Shown here piece after piece: positions 1-5,663 of a DNA stretch of 7,215 bases. The stretch is from positions 1 through 7,215 of the forward strand of contig JAGQIY010000235.1 in assembly GCA_020430865.1 (NCBI GenBank). Reading direction: 5' to 3'. Within the stretch, counting starts at the first letter, position 1. Each line of letters begins with the position of its first letter. A program made the translations under genes and the position numbers. The notes under the pieces were generated by a model. The model was not told the DNA's origin and did not search any database. It worked only from the letters and a program-made list of their open reading frames with translations. The stretch comes from Myxococcales bacterium (GTDB taxonomy: Bacteria > Myxococcota > Polyangia > Polyangiales > Polyangiaceae).

Positions 1-65
1 CGAGGATATGGAGCCGGTGGTTCTGGCTTGACACAGCGAAGCCGCCGGGGCGCGCGAACGACGAG

Positions 66-446
66 TCACTTCCTCGGCTTGCGACGGGCTCCCCTGCGCG
101 GAGGCTTCGCACCCTGATCAGCTTGGCTCTTCAGTTCCTCGAGGTAATCCTCCAGGCGATCGAAGCTGCCCTCCCAGAAGCGTCGGTAGGTCTCCGTCCA
201 GTCCGCGACGGCCTTGATGGGTGCGGCTTCGAGCCTGCAGGGACGCCACTGAGCCTCCCTGCCCTGGCTGATCAACCCCGCGCGCTGCAGCACCCGCAGG
301 TGCTTGGAGATGGCTGGACCGCTCATGCTGAACGGCTCCGAGAGCTGCTTGACGGTGGCCGATCCCTGGGCGAGCCGCGCCAGAATGGCGCGGCGCGTGG
401 GGTCAGCCAGGGCAGCGAAAGTCACGCTCAGAGGATCGGTCTGCAT
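66..446 (-). CDS. ArsR-family winged-helix transcriptional repressor, not metal-type
   Basis: The 126-residue protein is a small winged-helix DNA-binding regulator. Seen: 'LADPTRRAILARL' at about residues 13-25 is the classic ArsR helix-1 signature. The recognition helix-turn-helix is about 31-57, including 'MSGPAISKHLRVLQRAGL'. The wing and C-terminal dimer helices follow, with 'ADWTETYRRFWEGSFDRLEDYL' spread over 81-102. The tail from about 113 is very basic (PPRRGARRKPRK). The CxC metal motif of ArsR/SmtB sensors is absent; the only Cys is C70, so metal sensing is unlikely. The ATG at 446 is preferred: it overlaps the stop of the upstream AHSA1-type gene as TGATG, and a GGAG lies 5 nt upstream. 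A GTG one codon earlier (449) would add one Met. Translational coupling to the SRPBCC gene is inferred. This ArsR branch commonly pairs with AHSA1-domain genes, so autorepression of the operon is the likely role. The family call is secure; the ligand is unknown. Confidence 0.93.
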   Translation of the reverse strand: MQTDPLSVTFAALADPTRRAILARLAQGSATVKQLSEPFSMSGPAISKHLRVLQRAGLISQGREAQWRPCRLEAAPIKAVADWTETYRRFWEGSFDRLEDYLEELKSQADQGAKPPRRGARRKPRK

Positions 447-925
447 CACAGCTCCGACAGATGTGCCGCCAGCTTGTCCAGCGTCTGGAAGCCGTATTCG
501 ACCGCGCCAGAGCCGACCTTCTGGTCGCGCAGCTCCTTCGTCGGGTGGAGCTGGCGCAGCGTCAACACCGTCTTGCCGTTGCTCTGCGCGTCGAAGGTCA
601 CGATGACTCGGAACCTCTCGGGGTCCTCGTCGCGATCATGGCCGTGATCGAAGACGAGGCGCTCGGGGCGCTTCACCTCCAGGAACACCATGCGGTTGTC
701 GTAGACGGTTCCGTCGGGTGCTTGGAACTGGAAGCACCAGCGACCCCCAACCCGGATGTCGATCTCTTGGGTCGTGACCGTGAACCCGCTGGGGCCGAAC
801 CAGCGCACGATGTGTTTGGGATCCGTCCAGGCCTGGAACACCAGCTCCCGAGGCGCGTCGAGCACCCGCGTGATCACGATCTCTCGCTCCAGCGGCCATT
901 CCTTGGTTGCAGTTGCTTCGGTCAT
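446..925 (-). CDS. SRPBCC / AHSA1 (Hsp90 ATPase activator homologue 1-like) domain protein
   Basis: This is a single-domain 159-residue cytosolic protein of the START/Bet v1-like SRPBCC superfamily. The fold makes a deep hydrophobic cavity; bacterial members bind or modify small ligands, and an actual Hsp90 role is not established for them. Seen: 'IVITRVLDAPRELVFQAWTDP' (about 16-36) is the first strand and helix. 'RWFGP' (41-45) is the typical AHSA1 turn. 'GGRWCFQFQAPDG' (60-72) and a long C-terminal helix ending 'KLAAHLSEL' follow. The length is normal for the family. The ATG at 925 is chosen because AAAGGAG (935-941, reverse strand) sits 9 nt upstream. A GTG at 946 would put that ribosome site inside the coding region. 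It is the first gene of the operon and its stop overlaps the arsR start. The paired regulator suggests induction by an unknown compound. Confidence 0.92.
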   Translation of the reverse strand: MTEATATKEWPLEREIVITRVLDAPRELVFQAWTDPKHIVRWFGPSGFTVTTQEIDIRVGGRWCFQFQAPDGTVYDNRMVFLEVKRPERLVFDHGHDRDEDPERFRVIVTFDAQSNGKTVLTLRQLHPTKELRDQKVGSGAVEYGFQTLDKLAAHLSEL

Positions 926-934
926 CTCTCGTTT

Positions 935-941
935 CTCCTTT
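935..941 (-). promoter_or_regulatory. Ribosome binding site deciding the SRPBCC start
   Basis: On the reverse strand AAAGGAG lies 9 nt before the ATG at 925. It decides in favour of that ATG over the in-frame GTG at 946, whose first codons would encode the Shine-Dalgarno sequence itself. Confidence 0.75.
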
Positions 942-951
942 CCCACGAATC

Positions 952-981
952 TAACCGATTCGTTAATTAACCTGTTGGTTA
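952..981. promoter_or_regulatory. Tandem dyads, probable ArsR operator in the divergent promoter region
   Basis: Two 14-bp dyads of the form TAAC-N6-GTTA lie head to tail at 952-965 and 968-981, starts 16 bp apart. The second has perfect 5-bp arms, TAACC/GGTTA around TGTT. The first has 4-bp arms. The whole 30 bp is also symmetric: TAACC at 952-956 pairs with GGTTA at 977-981 around a central TTAATTAA (963-970). This is the most AT-rich patch between the divergent genes and lies 26 nt from the SRPBCC start, where a -10 element would be expected. A winged-helix dimer such as the ArsR protein could bind such half-sites. The match to that protein is inferred from position and symmetry only. Confidence 0.55.
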
Positions 982-1000
982 TGTACTGGATCGAACGGAG

Positions 1001-1053
1001 ACTCGCAAGCTGCCTGCCGAGACGGCAGCATCGGTAGGCAACCGCTTGCGAGT
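1001..1053 (+). promoter_or_regulatory. Long bulged hairpin in the leader of the receiver-like gene
   Basis: ACTCGCAAGC (1001-1010) is the exact reverse complement of GCTTGCGAGT (1044-1053). Inside it, TGCCTGCCGA (1011-1020) pairs with TCGGTAGGCA (1031-1040), with one G-U pair when read as plus-strand RNA. The result is a 20-bp stem with one 3-nt bulge (1041-1043) and a 10-nt loop. An alternative inner hairpin, CTGCCG/CGGCAG (1014-1019/1023-1028), would compete with the inner stem. A short CCCG/CGGG dyad followed by TTTT (1056-1069) comes next. The element lies 61 nt before the downstream start codon. It could be an attenuator, a stabilising leader or a small-RNA terminator; the sequence does not decide between these. 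Confidence 0.5.
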
Positions 1054-1100
1054 TGCCCGAGCGGGTTTTACGAGCCGTTGGCGCGGGAGGGGGCGCTCAC

Positions 1101-1105
1101 GGAGG
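1101..1105 (+). promoter_or_regulatory. Ribosome binding site of the receiver-like gene
   Basis: A perfect GGAGG lies 9 nt before the ATG at 1115. This supports that start over an overlapping reading frame that opens at 1078. Confidence 0.7.
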
Positions 1106-1114
1106 CTTTGAGAG

Positions 1115-1777
1115 ATGACTCGTATCGCTGTACTCGACGACCGACTGCCCGCTCAGATCCGGGAGAATCCCGGGGCCTTCGAGGGCGTCGACCTGGTCTG
1201 GACCGGCACCGACGTCGAGCAGCTCAAGGCGTCTGCTCGGCTCACGCGACCCAGCGTGCTCATCGTCAACGTGGAGCTCCTCGGTGGTCACTCCCCGGAG
1301 AACCTGACACAGCTCCTCGACGCAACCCACGCGGATCTAGTGCTCTGCCTCTACACCTTCGCGCGCCGAGAGGCCCTCGAGGCGATGAATCAGGGGAAGC
1401 TGCGCGCCATCCGTGTGCCCGTCTCTCTGGCAACGCTGCGCACGCAGATGATGAGCGTCATCGTACGTCAACTGCTCTCGTCGGACGCGGACCAGCCCAG
1501 GCGAGACCCAGAGCCAGTGGAAGCGCCCGTGTTCACCTCCGCCCAGCTCGGCCGCCTGCAGGAAGTGCGGAGCACCATCGACTGCGAGTGCCCGAACCAC
1601 CTGGCGGAGCTGGTGATTGGACTGCGCGCGTTCGAGGAGTACTCAGCCCGCTGCTCGAGCAAGGACGACCGAGATCGAGACGTGCATCGCTCCTTGAACC
1701 AAGCGGCAGCGCGCGCGCGTCATGAGATGGAACAGGCGCTGCTCGCCGTGGTGAAGCACGAGGGGATCGTGATCTGA
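1115..1777 (+). CDS. Degenerate CheY-like receiver with Cys-containing helical C-terminal domain
   Basis: The protein has 220 residues. Residues 1-118 read like a response-regulator receiver: 'MTRIAVLDDR' gives the first strand and acidic pair (D8, D9), and 'RPSVLIVNVELLGG' (46-58) is the strand that normally ends in the phospho-acceptor Asp. Here that position is N52. The usual Thr/Ser strand is 'DLVLCLYTFA' (74-83), and the conserved Lys before Pro is V101. Phosphorylation in the normal way is therefore unlikely. A polar linker (about 122-138) leads to a helical tail with 'DCECPNHLAEL' (156-166), C180 and an amphipathic end. From memory, tails like this occur at the C-terminus of some MerR-type regulators in Myxococcota. 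No DNA-binding helix-turn-helix is visible. It is transcribed divergently from the SRPBCC-arsR operon behind a long hairpin. A protein-protein signalling role is inferred; the true function is unknown. The gene itself is secure: good ribosome site and coherent fold pattern. Confidence 0.85.
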   Translation: MTRIAVLDDRLPAQIRENPGAFEGVDLVWTGTDVEQLKASARLTRPSVLIVNVELLGGHSPENLTQLLDATHADLVLCLYTFARREALEAMNQGKLRAIRVPVSLATLRTQMMSVIVRQLLSSDADQPRRDPEPVEAPVFTSAQLGRLQEVRSTIDCECPNHLAELVIGLRAFEEYSARCSSKDDRDRDVHRSLNQAAARARHEMEQALLAVVKHEGIVI

Positions 1778-1796
1778 AGGAGCGGTCAACTGCGGC

Positions 1797-2510
1797 TCAG
1801 GCGAACCTCGGCGAGCGCGCGCTGGCGTGGCCGGAACGACTCACGCCCTTCACCGTCAGCCACCCAGCGATGGCGAGCTCCGAGATCAGCGCGAGGCCAT
1901 ACATGGGATCGAAGCTTGGAGCGAGCGCGGGCGCGAAGACCACGATGCCGGACCCGACGAGGTACACCGCACCCGCAACCACCAGGCCGATCCCGAGCGG
2001 CCTCGGCACGAGTCGTGAAGTGCGCAGGAGGTGTCCGAGCAGCACACAAGCCACTCCAAAGAACACGAGTGCGAGATCGTAGACGAAGCGATGGAGCTCG
2101 AGCGACGCCAGGACCATCGCCGCCGCCCCGTCTGTGCCCAGCGCAGTGCCTGCGCCACGAGTGGCCCAGCCCAGAGCGGCGGCCATGTTCATCGTGTTGG
2201 CTCCCAGCACGGCCGCCTGCATCAGGCGACAGACGGCAGCGAGCAGCGCGAGCGGCCCGTGCACCGGCCGCAAGAGCACGTACAAGCCGACGGCCACACC
2301 GACGTCGAGCGCGATCATGGCCAGGTCCGCCGCGAGTGCCGCGCGGAATAGACCGACCGAGCCGGCGATGTTCGCGGTCGTCGCGCCGGCGTCCCCCGCT
2401 ACGACCAGCCGCATGCGCACGAAGAACTCCGCGAACATGCCAGTGACGATGATGCCCAGGTAGGCAATGCCGGTCGTGCGAGCAATCCGCAGGGTACTGA
2501 GGTCGGTCAT
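1797..2510 (-). CDS. DUF4386 six-helix integral membrane protein
   Basis: The 237-residue inner-membrane protein has the DUF4386 pattern; the family's function is not established. Seen: the N-terminal 'RIARTTGIAYLGIIVTGMFAEFFVR' stretch (8-32) is the diagnostic first helix. The acid-containing second helix (about 54-80, 'AADLAMIALDV') and the third (87-113, 'RLMQAAVLGANTMN') follow, and the last three lie at about 141-162, 171-193 and 203-222. Length and helix count are normal. The ATG at 2510 is chosen because GGGAG (2519-2523, reverse strand) sits 8 nt upstream and the family's N-terminus begins right after it. The frame stays open upstream to 2675, but that extension would overlap the AraC gene. 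The stop is only 19 bp from the convergent receiver-like gene. It lies 106 bp downstream of the AraC gene on the same strand, so it may be co-transcribed with or controlled by that regulator (inference). Confidence 0.9.
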   Translation of the reverse strand: MTDLSTLRIARTTGIAYLGIIVTGMFAEFFVRMRLVVAGDAGATTANIAGSVGLFRAALAADLAMIALDVGVAVGLYVLLRPVHGPLALLAAVCRLMQAAVLGANTMNMAAALGWATRGAGTALGTDGAAAMVLASLELHRFVYDLALVFFGVACVLLGHLLRTSRLVPRPLGIGLVVAGAVYLVGSGIVVFAPALAPSFDPMYGLALISELAIAGWLTVKGVSRSGHASARSPRFA

Positions 2511-2518
2511 GTTTGGCT

Positions 2519-2523
2519 CTCCC
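2519..2523 (-). promoter_or_regulatory. Ribosome binding site of the DUF4386 gene
   Basis: GGGAG on the reverse strand, 8 nt before the ATG at 2510, fixes that start within a frame that stays open a further 165 nt upstream. Confidence 0.65.
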
Positions 2524-2616
2524 TTCGTGGTGTGGATGAGCCTGACCCTAGACCTCTGCTTCGTGCGGCTCTGGACCGCAGCGGCCAATGCAGTGACCGA
2601 TCGAGCCAAAAGCGCT

Positions 2617-3636
2617 CTAGCCGGCCACCCCCCGGAACGCCAGCGGGGTGCGTCCAGTCCAGCGCTTGAATGCACGCTGGAACGCGCTCTGCTCGGAGAA
2701 CCCCGTCAGGAAGGCCACTTCGCTCAGACTGTGCGTCGTGGTGACCAGCAGCTGCTCGGCCACCTCGCGCCGCACTTCGTCCACCAACGCCTGAAACGAC
2801 CGTCCACCCTCCGCCAAGTGGCGCTGCAACGTCCGCTCGCTCATCCCGAGCTGGCGGGCGATCCGTCCCTTCCGCGGAACGCCGTCGCACAGCGCGTCCG
2901 TGACGGCGCGCCGCACGCCCGCCACGAGGGACCGCTCTGCGCGTTGGGCGTGAAGTTCATCGAGCTGCGACAGCAAGAACGCGGACAGGCCTTCGTCACC
3001 CAGGCGCGTCTGGGTGGCCAGCACTTGCTCACTCAAGTGAAGAGCGTCGATACCTGCCTCGAACCGCACCCGACAGCCGAAGTGACGGCGGTGCTCGCCA
3101 GCGTCCGCAGGACACGCGTGGCGGAACGAGACCAGCTCCGGGACGACGCTGTCGACGGTAACCTGGCGCAAGATGGACCAGACCGCCGCCAGCGCTGCCT
3201 CGTTCGCGATCTGGATCCCACGACGCTGCTCCGAGGATCGACCCGCCAGGATGAAGCGCCGCCCGCCTGCTTCGTCGACCAGCTGATACTCCAGCGTGTC
3301 GGTGATGACGAGGATGTAGCGAACGAGCCGCTCCAGCGCATCGCCCACGGTGCGAGCCGTCTTGATCGCCAGACCAAACGCTCCAAAGTCCTCGGGGCGG
3401 ATTGCCGTGCCATAGCGGAAAGGCAACCCGTGATCGCCCTGAGCAGCACACCGCTCGAGCAGCTCGTAGTAGAGGTCCGCGGAAACGGGCTGGCGCGCGG
3501 CGCTCGCGACGTCCGTCTCCAGCGCTAGCCCCTCGCCTTCGAGCCACGCCGCAGACTCCAGCGGAGCACGGCTGACCTCGACGAACCTCCGCACGATCTG
3601 CTGAGTGACGGCGCCCACTTTCTGCGTGTACCACAC
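2617..3636 (-). CDS. AraC-family transcriptional regulator with Arabinose_bd-type sensor domain
   Basis: The protein has about 339 residues, the normal size for the OruR/ArgR-like AraC subgroup with an N-terminal Arabinose_bd (PF12625-type) domain. Seen: the sensor domain covers roughly 10-200, with 'LPFRYGTAIRPEDFGAFGLA' at 71-90 as the typical conserved block and 'TARTVGDALERLVRY' after it. The two AraC helix-turn-helices lie at about 256-276 ('GRIARQLGMSERTLQRHLAE') and 303-336 ('SLSEVAFLTGFSEQSAFQRAF', then 'RWTGRTPLAFR'). The start is uncertain. GTG 3636 has a GGGGGAG-type site 12 nt upstream. GTG 3618 (333 aa) is equally compatible with the domain edge. ATGs at 3693 and 3765 would run into the selO leader and look too early. 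The gene diverges from selO and is followed by the DUF4386 gene on the same strand. Both are candidate targets; the inducer is unknown. Confidence 0.92.
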   Translation of the reverse strand: MWYTQKVGAVTQQIVRRFVEVSRAPLESAAWLEGEGLALETDVASAARQPVSADLYYELLERCAAQGDHGLPFRYGTAIRPEDFGAFGLAIKTARTVGDALERLVRYILVITDTLEYQLVDEAGGRRFILAGRSSEQRRGIQIANEAALAAVWSILRQVTVDSVVPELVSFRHACPADAGEHRRHFGCRVRFEAGIDALHLSEQVLATQTRLGDEGLSAFLLSQLDELHAQRAERSLVAGVRRAVTDALCDGVPRKGRIARQLGMSERTLQRHLAEGGRSFQALVDEVRREVAEQLLVTTTHSLSEVAFLTGFSEQSAFQRAFKRWTGRTPLAFRGVAG

Positions 3637-3710
3637 CGCGCGCCGCGGCTCCCCCGAGCACCCATCGCGCACGGACGTGCCGACGCAATCCATCGGCCGT
3701 GGTAAGGCGT

Positions 3711-3738
3711 GGGAGCAGATCAGTGAAGCTCTGCTCCC
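3711..3738. promoter_or_regulatory. Perfect inverted repeat just before the selO start
   Basis: GGGAGCAGA (3711-3719) is the exact reverse complement of TCTGCTCCC (3730-3738), with a 10-nt spacer. The right arm ends 10 nt before the selO ATG and abuts the weak GAGAG ribosome site (3739-3743). In the selO mRNA this would be a 9-bp GC-rich hairpin. In DNA it could be a dimer operator in the AraC/selO divergent promoter region. The sequence does not choose between these readings. Confidence 0.5.
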
Positions 3739-3748
3739 GAGAGTTCCC

Positions 3749-5200
3749 ATGAAGACGCTCAACACCTACGCCAGCCTCGGAGCGGAGTTCTACCAGGCGA
3801 TCGAACCGACTCCCGTGAGCGCGCCGCGCCTCCTGCTCTGGAACGGACCGCTCGCCGAGGAGCTACGGCTCGACCCGGAGGCGCTGCAGAGCGACGAGCA
3901 AAAAGCGTCGATCTTCGCCGGCAACGTGGTGCTGCCGGACTTCCAGCCCATCGCGCTGGCCTACGCAGGGCACCAGTTCGGCGGCTTCGTCCCCTCCCTC
4001 GGCGACGGCCGAGCCCACCTCCTGGGAGAGGTCGTGGATCGCGACGGGCTGGGACGGGAGATCCAGCTCAAGGGCTCGGGGCCGACCCGCTTCTCTCGGG
4101 GGGGAGACGGCCGCTGCGCGCTCGGACCCGCGGTTCGAGAGTTCATCATGAGCGAGGCGATGTTCGGACTCGGTGTGCCGACCACCCGCAGCCTGTGCGT
4201 CGTCCAGAGCGGAGAGACCGTTCGGCGCCAGCGTCCCCAGCCGGGCGCGATCGTGACGCGAGTGGCGCGTAGCCACCTGCGCGTCGGCACGTTTCAGTAC
4301 TTCGCCGCTCGCCACAACACGGACGCCATCCGGACGCTAGTGGACTACGCCGTCGAACGGCTCTTCCCGGACATCGAGGCGTCGAGCGGCCCCGAGCGCG
4401 CCCTCGCCTTCTTCGAGCGCGTCGTCTCCGCACAGATCGCAACCGTTACCGCGTGGATGCGCGTCGGTTTCATACACGGCGTCATGAACACCGACAACAC
4501 GTCGATATCGGGTGAGACGATCGACTTCGGTCCCTGCGCGATGCTGAACGCCTACGACCTCGAGACCGTGTACAGCTCCATCGATCACCGTGGGCGCTAT
4601 GCCTTCGGGAACCAGCCCGTGGTCCTCGCCTGGAACATGGCACGACTGGCGGAGACCCTGCTACCGCTCCTCCACGAAGACAGCGACCGAGCGATCGACA
4701 TGATCCAGCCACGCCTGAACGAAGTCCCCGATCGCATCGACGCCGCGTGGCGCGCGATGCTGAGGACCAAGATTGGCCTCTCGGAGCTCGGCCCCGACGA
4801 CGAGTCGCTGGTGACGGACCTGCAGCAGCTCATGCAGCAGCATGGCCTCGATCACACGAACACGTTCGCCGCGTTGAGCGGGGCCCTCGACGACACCGCC
4901 GACTCGCCCCTGCCCTCGGAGCTCGACCCGTGGCTTCTGCGCTGGAGATCCCGCTTCGACGACGCAGGCTCTCGAGCGAACGCCCAGGCCCTCATGCGGC
5001 GAACGAACCCGCGCGTCATCCCGCGGAACCACGACGTCGAGGCGGCGCTCGCTGCCGTCGTCGAGCGCGGAGACACCGGACCGGCGGAGCGCCTCGTCGA
5101 GGTCCTGCGCGATCCCTACGACGTGGGCCCGTCGACCGCCGCGTACACCGATCCGCCCGCGGACGGTGACAGGGGCTATCAGACCTTCTGCGGAACCTGA
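3749..5200 (+). CDS. selO: SelO/YdiU family protein adenylyltransferase (AMPylase pseudokinase)
   Basis: SelO has a kinase-like fold with ATP bound in flipped orientation and transfers AMP to Ser/Thr/Tyr of target proteins; in bacteria it is linked to redox homeostasis. The 483-residue protein is full length for bacterial members. Seen: 'AYAGHQFGGFVPSLGDGRA' (71-89) is the hallmark block. 'QLKGSGPTRFSRGGDGR' (106-122) holds the nucleotide-binding K108. E131 ('REF') and R171 ('TRVA') match the other phosphate contacts. 'HGVMNTDN' (243-250) contains D249 and N250, and 'IDFGP' (258-262) contains the metal ligand D259. The C-terminus is 'YQTFCGT', with an ordinary Cys and no selenocysteine codon context visible. 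The ATG at 3749 is the family start ('MKTLNTYASLGAEF'); the ribosome site is weak (GAGAG, 5 nt away). The frame stays open upstream to 3605 but makes no family sense there. It diverges from the AraC gene. All key residues are present, so the enzyme is probably active. Confidence 0.96.
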   Translation: MKTLNTYASLGAEFYQAIEPTPVSAPRLLLWNGPLAEELRLDPEALQSDEQKASIFAGNVVLPDFQPIALAYAGHQFGGFVPSLGDGRAHLLGEVVDRDGLGREIQLKGSGPTRFSRGGDGRCALGPAVREFIMSEAMFGLGVPTTRSLCVVQSGETVRRQRPQPGAIVTRVARSHLRVGTFQYFAARHNTDAIRTLVDYAVERLFPDIEASSGPERALAFFERVVSAQIATVTAWMRVGFIHGVMNTDNTSISGETIDFGPCAMLNAYDLETVYSSIDHRGRYAFGNQPVVLAWNMARLAETLLPLLHEDSDRAIDMIQPRLNEVPDRIDAAWRAMLRTKIGLSELGPDDESLVTDLQQLMQQHGLDHTNTFAALSGALDDTADSPLPSELDPWLLRWRSRFDDAGSRANAQALMRRTNPRVIPRNHDVEAALAAVVERGDTGPAERLVEVLRDPYDVGPSTAAYTDPPADGDRGYQTFCGT

Positions 5201-5663
5201 TCGCTTCTCCCTGGTTTCGATCGGCTCCCCGGTGCCCCCACACAGGCCGTAGCTGCCGTCCGCGAACTTCTCGAGAGCGTGCTCGATCTTCCAGCTGACG
5301 TCGCGAGGGCCGACGCGTCATCTCTTTTCCTCGTGGCTATAAGCCGCGCGTTGATCGCCTCGTGGTGCATACCTCCCCCCAATCCCCGGCCCAATCGGGA
5401 CCGTGGGAGTTCAAACCGCTCTGGCGTCCTCGGAGCCGATCGCGCCGCCGAAGCTCGAGCTCGCCGCCAGTGCCGACTCAGCAGGGGGGAGACAGGTGAC
5501 GAGCAAGCGTACAAGGCCGGCCTGGAGCAGGTGTTCGACTGAGACTTCACCCAACCGGCGATGGCTCACGGGGAGGTGCTGAAAGGCGACAGAAAAGGCG
5601 CCTGACTGCAGATTGGCCATGCGCCCTGCTGCGCGTACCCATATCCTCAGCAGACGTATCATC
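5201..5663. other. 463-bp region without an intact gene
   Basis: The stretch between selO and the RHS gene contains no convincing intact gene on either strand. It holds the probable TraR/DksA remnant described separately (about 5210-5370, minus strand). From 5371 to 5663 the only frames are short, Arg/Ser/Pro-rich and without recognisable motifs. No strong terminator with a T-run follows selO. A promoter for the RHS gene is expected near its right end, but no -35/-10 pair can be supported. Confidence 0.5.
5210..5370 (-). pseudogene. Probable decayed TraR/DksA-type zinc-finger protein gene
   Basis: On the reverse strand an ATG at 5370, directly behind a GGAGG, opens 'MHHEAINARLIATRKRDDAS'. 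In a different frame, from 5302 downward, the translation is 'DVSWKIEHALEKF' followed by 'ADGSYGLCGGTGEPIE'. This resembles the ALE-x-I-x-DGTYGxCxxTGEPI block at the zinc-finger entry of TraR/DksA-like proteins. In that second frame a TGA lies just upstream, so the two pieces can only join through a frameshift and probably a deletion. After GEPIE the expected 'RLEAxPxARYC' half of the finger is missing; similarity ends about where selO begins in antisense (5200). The gene would have been convergent to selO. The motif match is by eye and short, so chance similarity remains possible. Confidence 0.38.

Noticed and set aside
2..31. Nine codons ending in TGA on the plus strand (EDMEPVVLA), possibly the tail of a gene convergent to arsR
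   Set aside because: Too short to distinguish from chance without the sequence to the left.
28..33. TTGACA resembling a perfect -35 box on the plus strand
   Set aside because: The sequence about 17 bp downstream is GC-rich with no -10 element, and the genes to the right run the other way.
123..970. Plus-strand open frames (174 and 169 codons) across the arsR/SRPBCC operon
   Set aside because: They are antisense to two well-recognised family proteins and have no motifs or ribosome sites.
1778..1796. Possible bidirectional terminator between the convergent receiver-like and DUF4386 genes
   Set aside because: Only 19 bp separate the stops. The best dyad (GCGGT/ACTGC) is short and imperfect, and there is no T-run.
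2467..3528. A 353-codon plus-strand open frame opposite the AraC gene
   Set aside because: The minus strand encodes both a sensor domain and two AraC helix-turn-helices with normal spacing. The plus frame has no recognisable motif and is explained by high GC.
5401..5429. A T-arm-like GGGAG-TTCAAAC-CGCTC segment suggesting a tRNA 3' half
   Set aside because: The arm has a mismatch. No 5' acceptor matching TGGCGTC is found 72-95 nt upstream, no anticodon arm can be built and no CCA follows. At most a chance match.
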